DNA from: an uncultured Collinsella sp.
GTDB lineage: Bacteria > Actinomycetota > Coriobacteriia > Coriobacteriales > Coriobacteriaceae
Assembly (NCBI GenBank): GCA_902494685.1
Contig: CABUUE010000106.1
Span: 1-5,536, forward strand
Direction: 5' to 3'
DNA: 5,536 nucleotides
The notes under the pieces were generated by a model. It saw only the letters and a list, made by a program, of their open reading frames with translations, was not told where the DNA came from and ran no database searches. The position numbers were made by a program, and so were the translations under genes. This document shows positions 4,492-5,536 of the stretch, piece after piece (the first letter of the stretch is position 1; each line of letters begins with the position of its first letter).

Positions 4492-4497
4492 CCGCCC

Positions 4498-5536
4498 ATG
4501 GCAGCAACTGAGCAGCTGTTCAACGTCCGTGAGCGCAAGCGCTTTGAGCGCCACGACATTTGGGAGCGCATCGCCGAGAACGGCACGATTTCCGCCGCCG
4601 TCATGGTCTTCGCCGCCATCGCCGCCGTCATTTGCGCCAATACCGATGCCTACGAGGCCATCCATCACTTTTTGGAGACCCCGCTGTATGTGGGTCTGGG
4701 CAACCTTACGGCCGGTCTCACCGTTGAGCTTTTCGTCAACGACTTCCTCATGGCGATTTTCTTTTTGTTGGTGGGCATTGAGCTTAAGTACGAGATGACG
4801 GTCGGCGAGCTCAAGAATCCGCGTCAGGCCATGCTTCCCATGCTGGCGGCCGTGGGCGGCGTCGTCGTTCCCGCCTGCATCTACCTGATCTTTAACCATG
4901 CCGGCGCCCGCAACGGTTGGGCCATCCCCATGGCAACCGATATTGCCTTTGCGCTGGGCGTGCTGTCGCTTTTGGGCAACCGCGTGCCCAACGGCGTGCG
5001 CGTGTTCTTCTCGACGCTCGCCATCGCCGACGACCTTATCTCCATCGCCGCCATCGCCATCTTCTACGGTCAGAGCCCCAATCCGTTTTGGTTGGGCGCC
5101 GCTGCGCTTGTGACCTGCGCGCTCGTGTGGCTCAACAAGACGCAGCATTACCGCCTTGCCCCGTATTCGGTACTGGGTCTGCTGTTGTGGTTCTGCATGT
5201 TCAAGAGCGGCGTACATGCCACGCTTGCCGGCGTCATCTTGGCCTTTACCATCCCGGCCAAGTGCGGCGTCAAGCTCGATAGCCTCACCGATTGGTTGGG
5301 CGAGTGCCTGCCGCTGCTCGATGACCGCTACGACGACGAGGCGCACATCTTGGGCCAGCATGACTTTACCGTCTCGACCACCAGGGTCGAGCGCGTCATG
5401 CACCGCGTGACCCCGCCGCTCATCCGCATGGAGCGTCTGATCTCCACGCCGGTCAACTTTGTGATTCTGCCGATCTTTGCGTTCGTGAACGCACAGGTTC
5501 GCCTAGTGGGCGTGGACATGAGCACGCTGCTCACCG
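4498..5536 (+). CDS. nhaA: Na+/H+ antiporter NhaA (partial, runs off the right edge)
   Basis: This inner-membrane secondary transporter exchanges cytoplasmic Na+ or Li+ for external H+, serving sodium and pH homeostasis. No stop codon occurs before the window end; 346 residues are visible, covering about TM1 to TM9 of the 12-helix NhaA fold. Hallmarks: FLMAIFFLLVGIELKYEM (83-100), AAVGGVVVPACIY (117-129), GWAIPMATDIAFALGVLSLLGNRVP (140-164, with D148 matching E. coli D133), LAIADDLISIAAIAIFY (174-190, D178-D179 matching D163-D164), SGVHATLAGVILAF (237-250) and FVILPIFAFVNA (321-332). The lysine of TM10 (E. coli K300, GKPLG) lies beyond the edge. The TM8-TM9 loop (about 253-310) is far longer than in E. 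coli and acidic. In the EHVLH pH-sensor segment the Glu is kept (E312) but both His are replaced. The ATG at 4498 has AAAGGAG 6 bases upstream. Expression is probably controlled by the terminator-containing leader (inference). Confidence 0.96.
   Translation, partial: MAATEQLFNVRERKRFERHDIWERIAENGTISAAVMVFAAIAAVICANTDAYEAIHHFLETPLYVGLGNLTAGLTVELFVNDFLMAIFFLLVGIELKYEMTVGELKNPRQAMLPMLAAVGGVVVPACIYLIFNHAGARNGWAIPMATDIAFALGVLSLLGNRVPNGVRVFFSTLAIADDLISIAAIAIFYGQSPNPFWLGAAALVTCALVWLNKTQHYRLAPYSVLGLLLWFCMFKSGVHATLAGVILAFTIPAKCGVKLDSLTDWLGECLPLLDDRYDDEAHILGQHDFTVSTTRVERVMHRVTPPLIRMERLISTPVNFVILPIFAFVNAQVRLVGVDMSTLLT

Noticed and set aside
4234..5403. Long minus-strand open frame (389 codons) opposite nhaA
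   Set aside because: The plus strand encodes unmistakable NhaA motifs throughout. The opposite frame is low-complexity, rich in G, D, H and Q, runs across two terminators and lacks family features.

Overview
The window reads as chromosomal DNA of a high-G+C anaerobic Gram-positive bacterium. The best guess is a gut coriobacterium (class Coriobacteriia, Collinsella-like). This rests on GC-rich third codon positions, A/G-rich Shine-Dalgarno sites, a Firmicutes-type short ManA, a ROK-type sugar kinase and a family II (DHH) pyrophosphatase. The taxon is inferred from general familiarity and was not tested by any search. No mobile element, CRISPR array, tRNA or rRNA is visible, and all five genes are ordinary housekeeping or sugar-metabolism families.

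Left part, minus strand: a GntR/UTRA-family repressor (1131-1850, TTG start) is followed 74 bases later by manA, mannose-6-phosphate isomerase (124-1056). They read in the same direction and could be one transcript. A perfect hairpin lacking a U-tract lies between them, and another lies after manA.

Centre: a 337-base divergent intergenic region separates gntR from a plus-strand ROK-family sugar kinase (2188-3141, probably glucokinase). Its gntR-proximal part is strikingly AT-rich (about one third G+C by hand count). It holds several short direct and inverted repeats and a strong terminator-like hairpin. ManA interconverts mannose-6-P and fructose-6-P, the kinase would make hexose-6-P, and UTRA-domain repressors commonly sense phosphosugars. 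The left half therefore looks like a small hexose-phosphate entry module with its own regulator (inference).

Right part, plus strand: ppaC, Mn-dependent inorganic pyrophosphatase (3308-4231), ends in a textbook intrinsic terminator. It is followed by nhaA, a Na+/H+ antiporter (4498 to beyond the right edge; 346 codons visible). nhaA runs off the window, so it has no stop codon here.

The most interesting non-coding signal is the 5' region of nhaA. A second strong intrinsic terminator (4428-4464) lies only 33 bases before the nhaA start codon, leaving no obvious room for a promoter downstream of it. Upstream, 4317-4381 can fold into a closed multi-branch structure. The 3' strand of its closing stem overlaps a heptamer exactly complementary to the terminator's left arm. 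A further hairpin abuts the Shine-Dalgarno site and competes with an alternative hairpin that covers it. This is the architecture of a regulated leader (riboswitch or attenuator), although GC-rich sequence yields chance pairings and no known riboswitch class was recognised.
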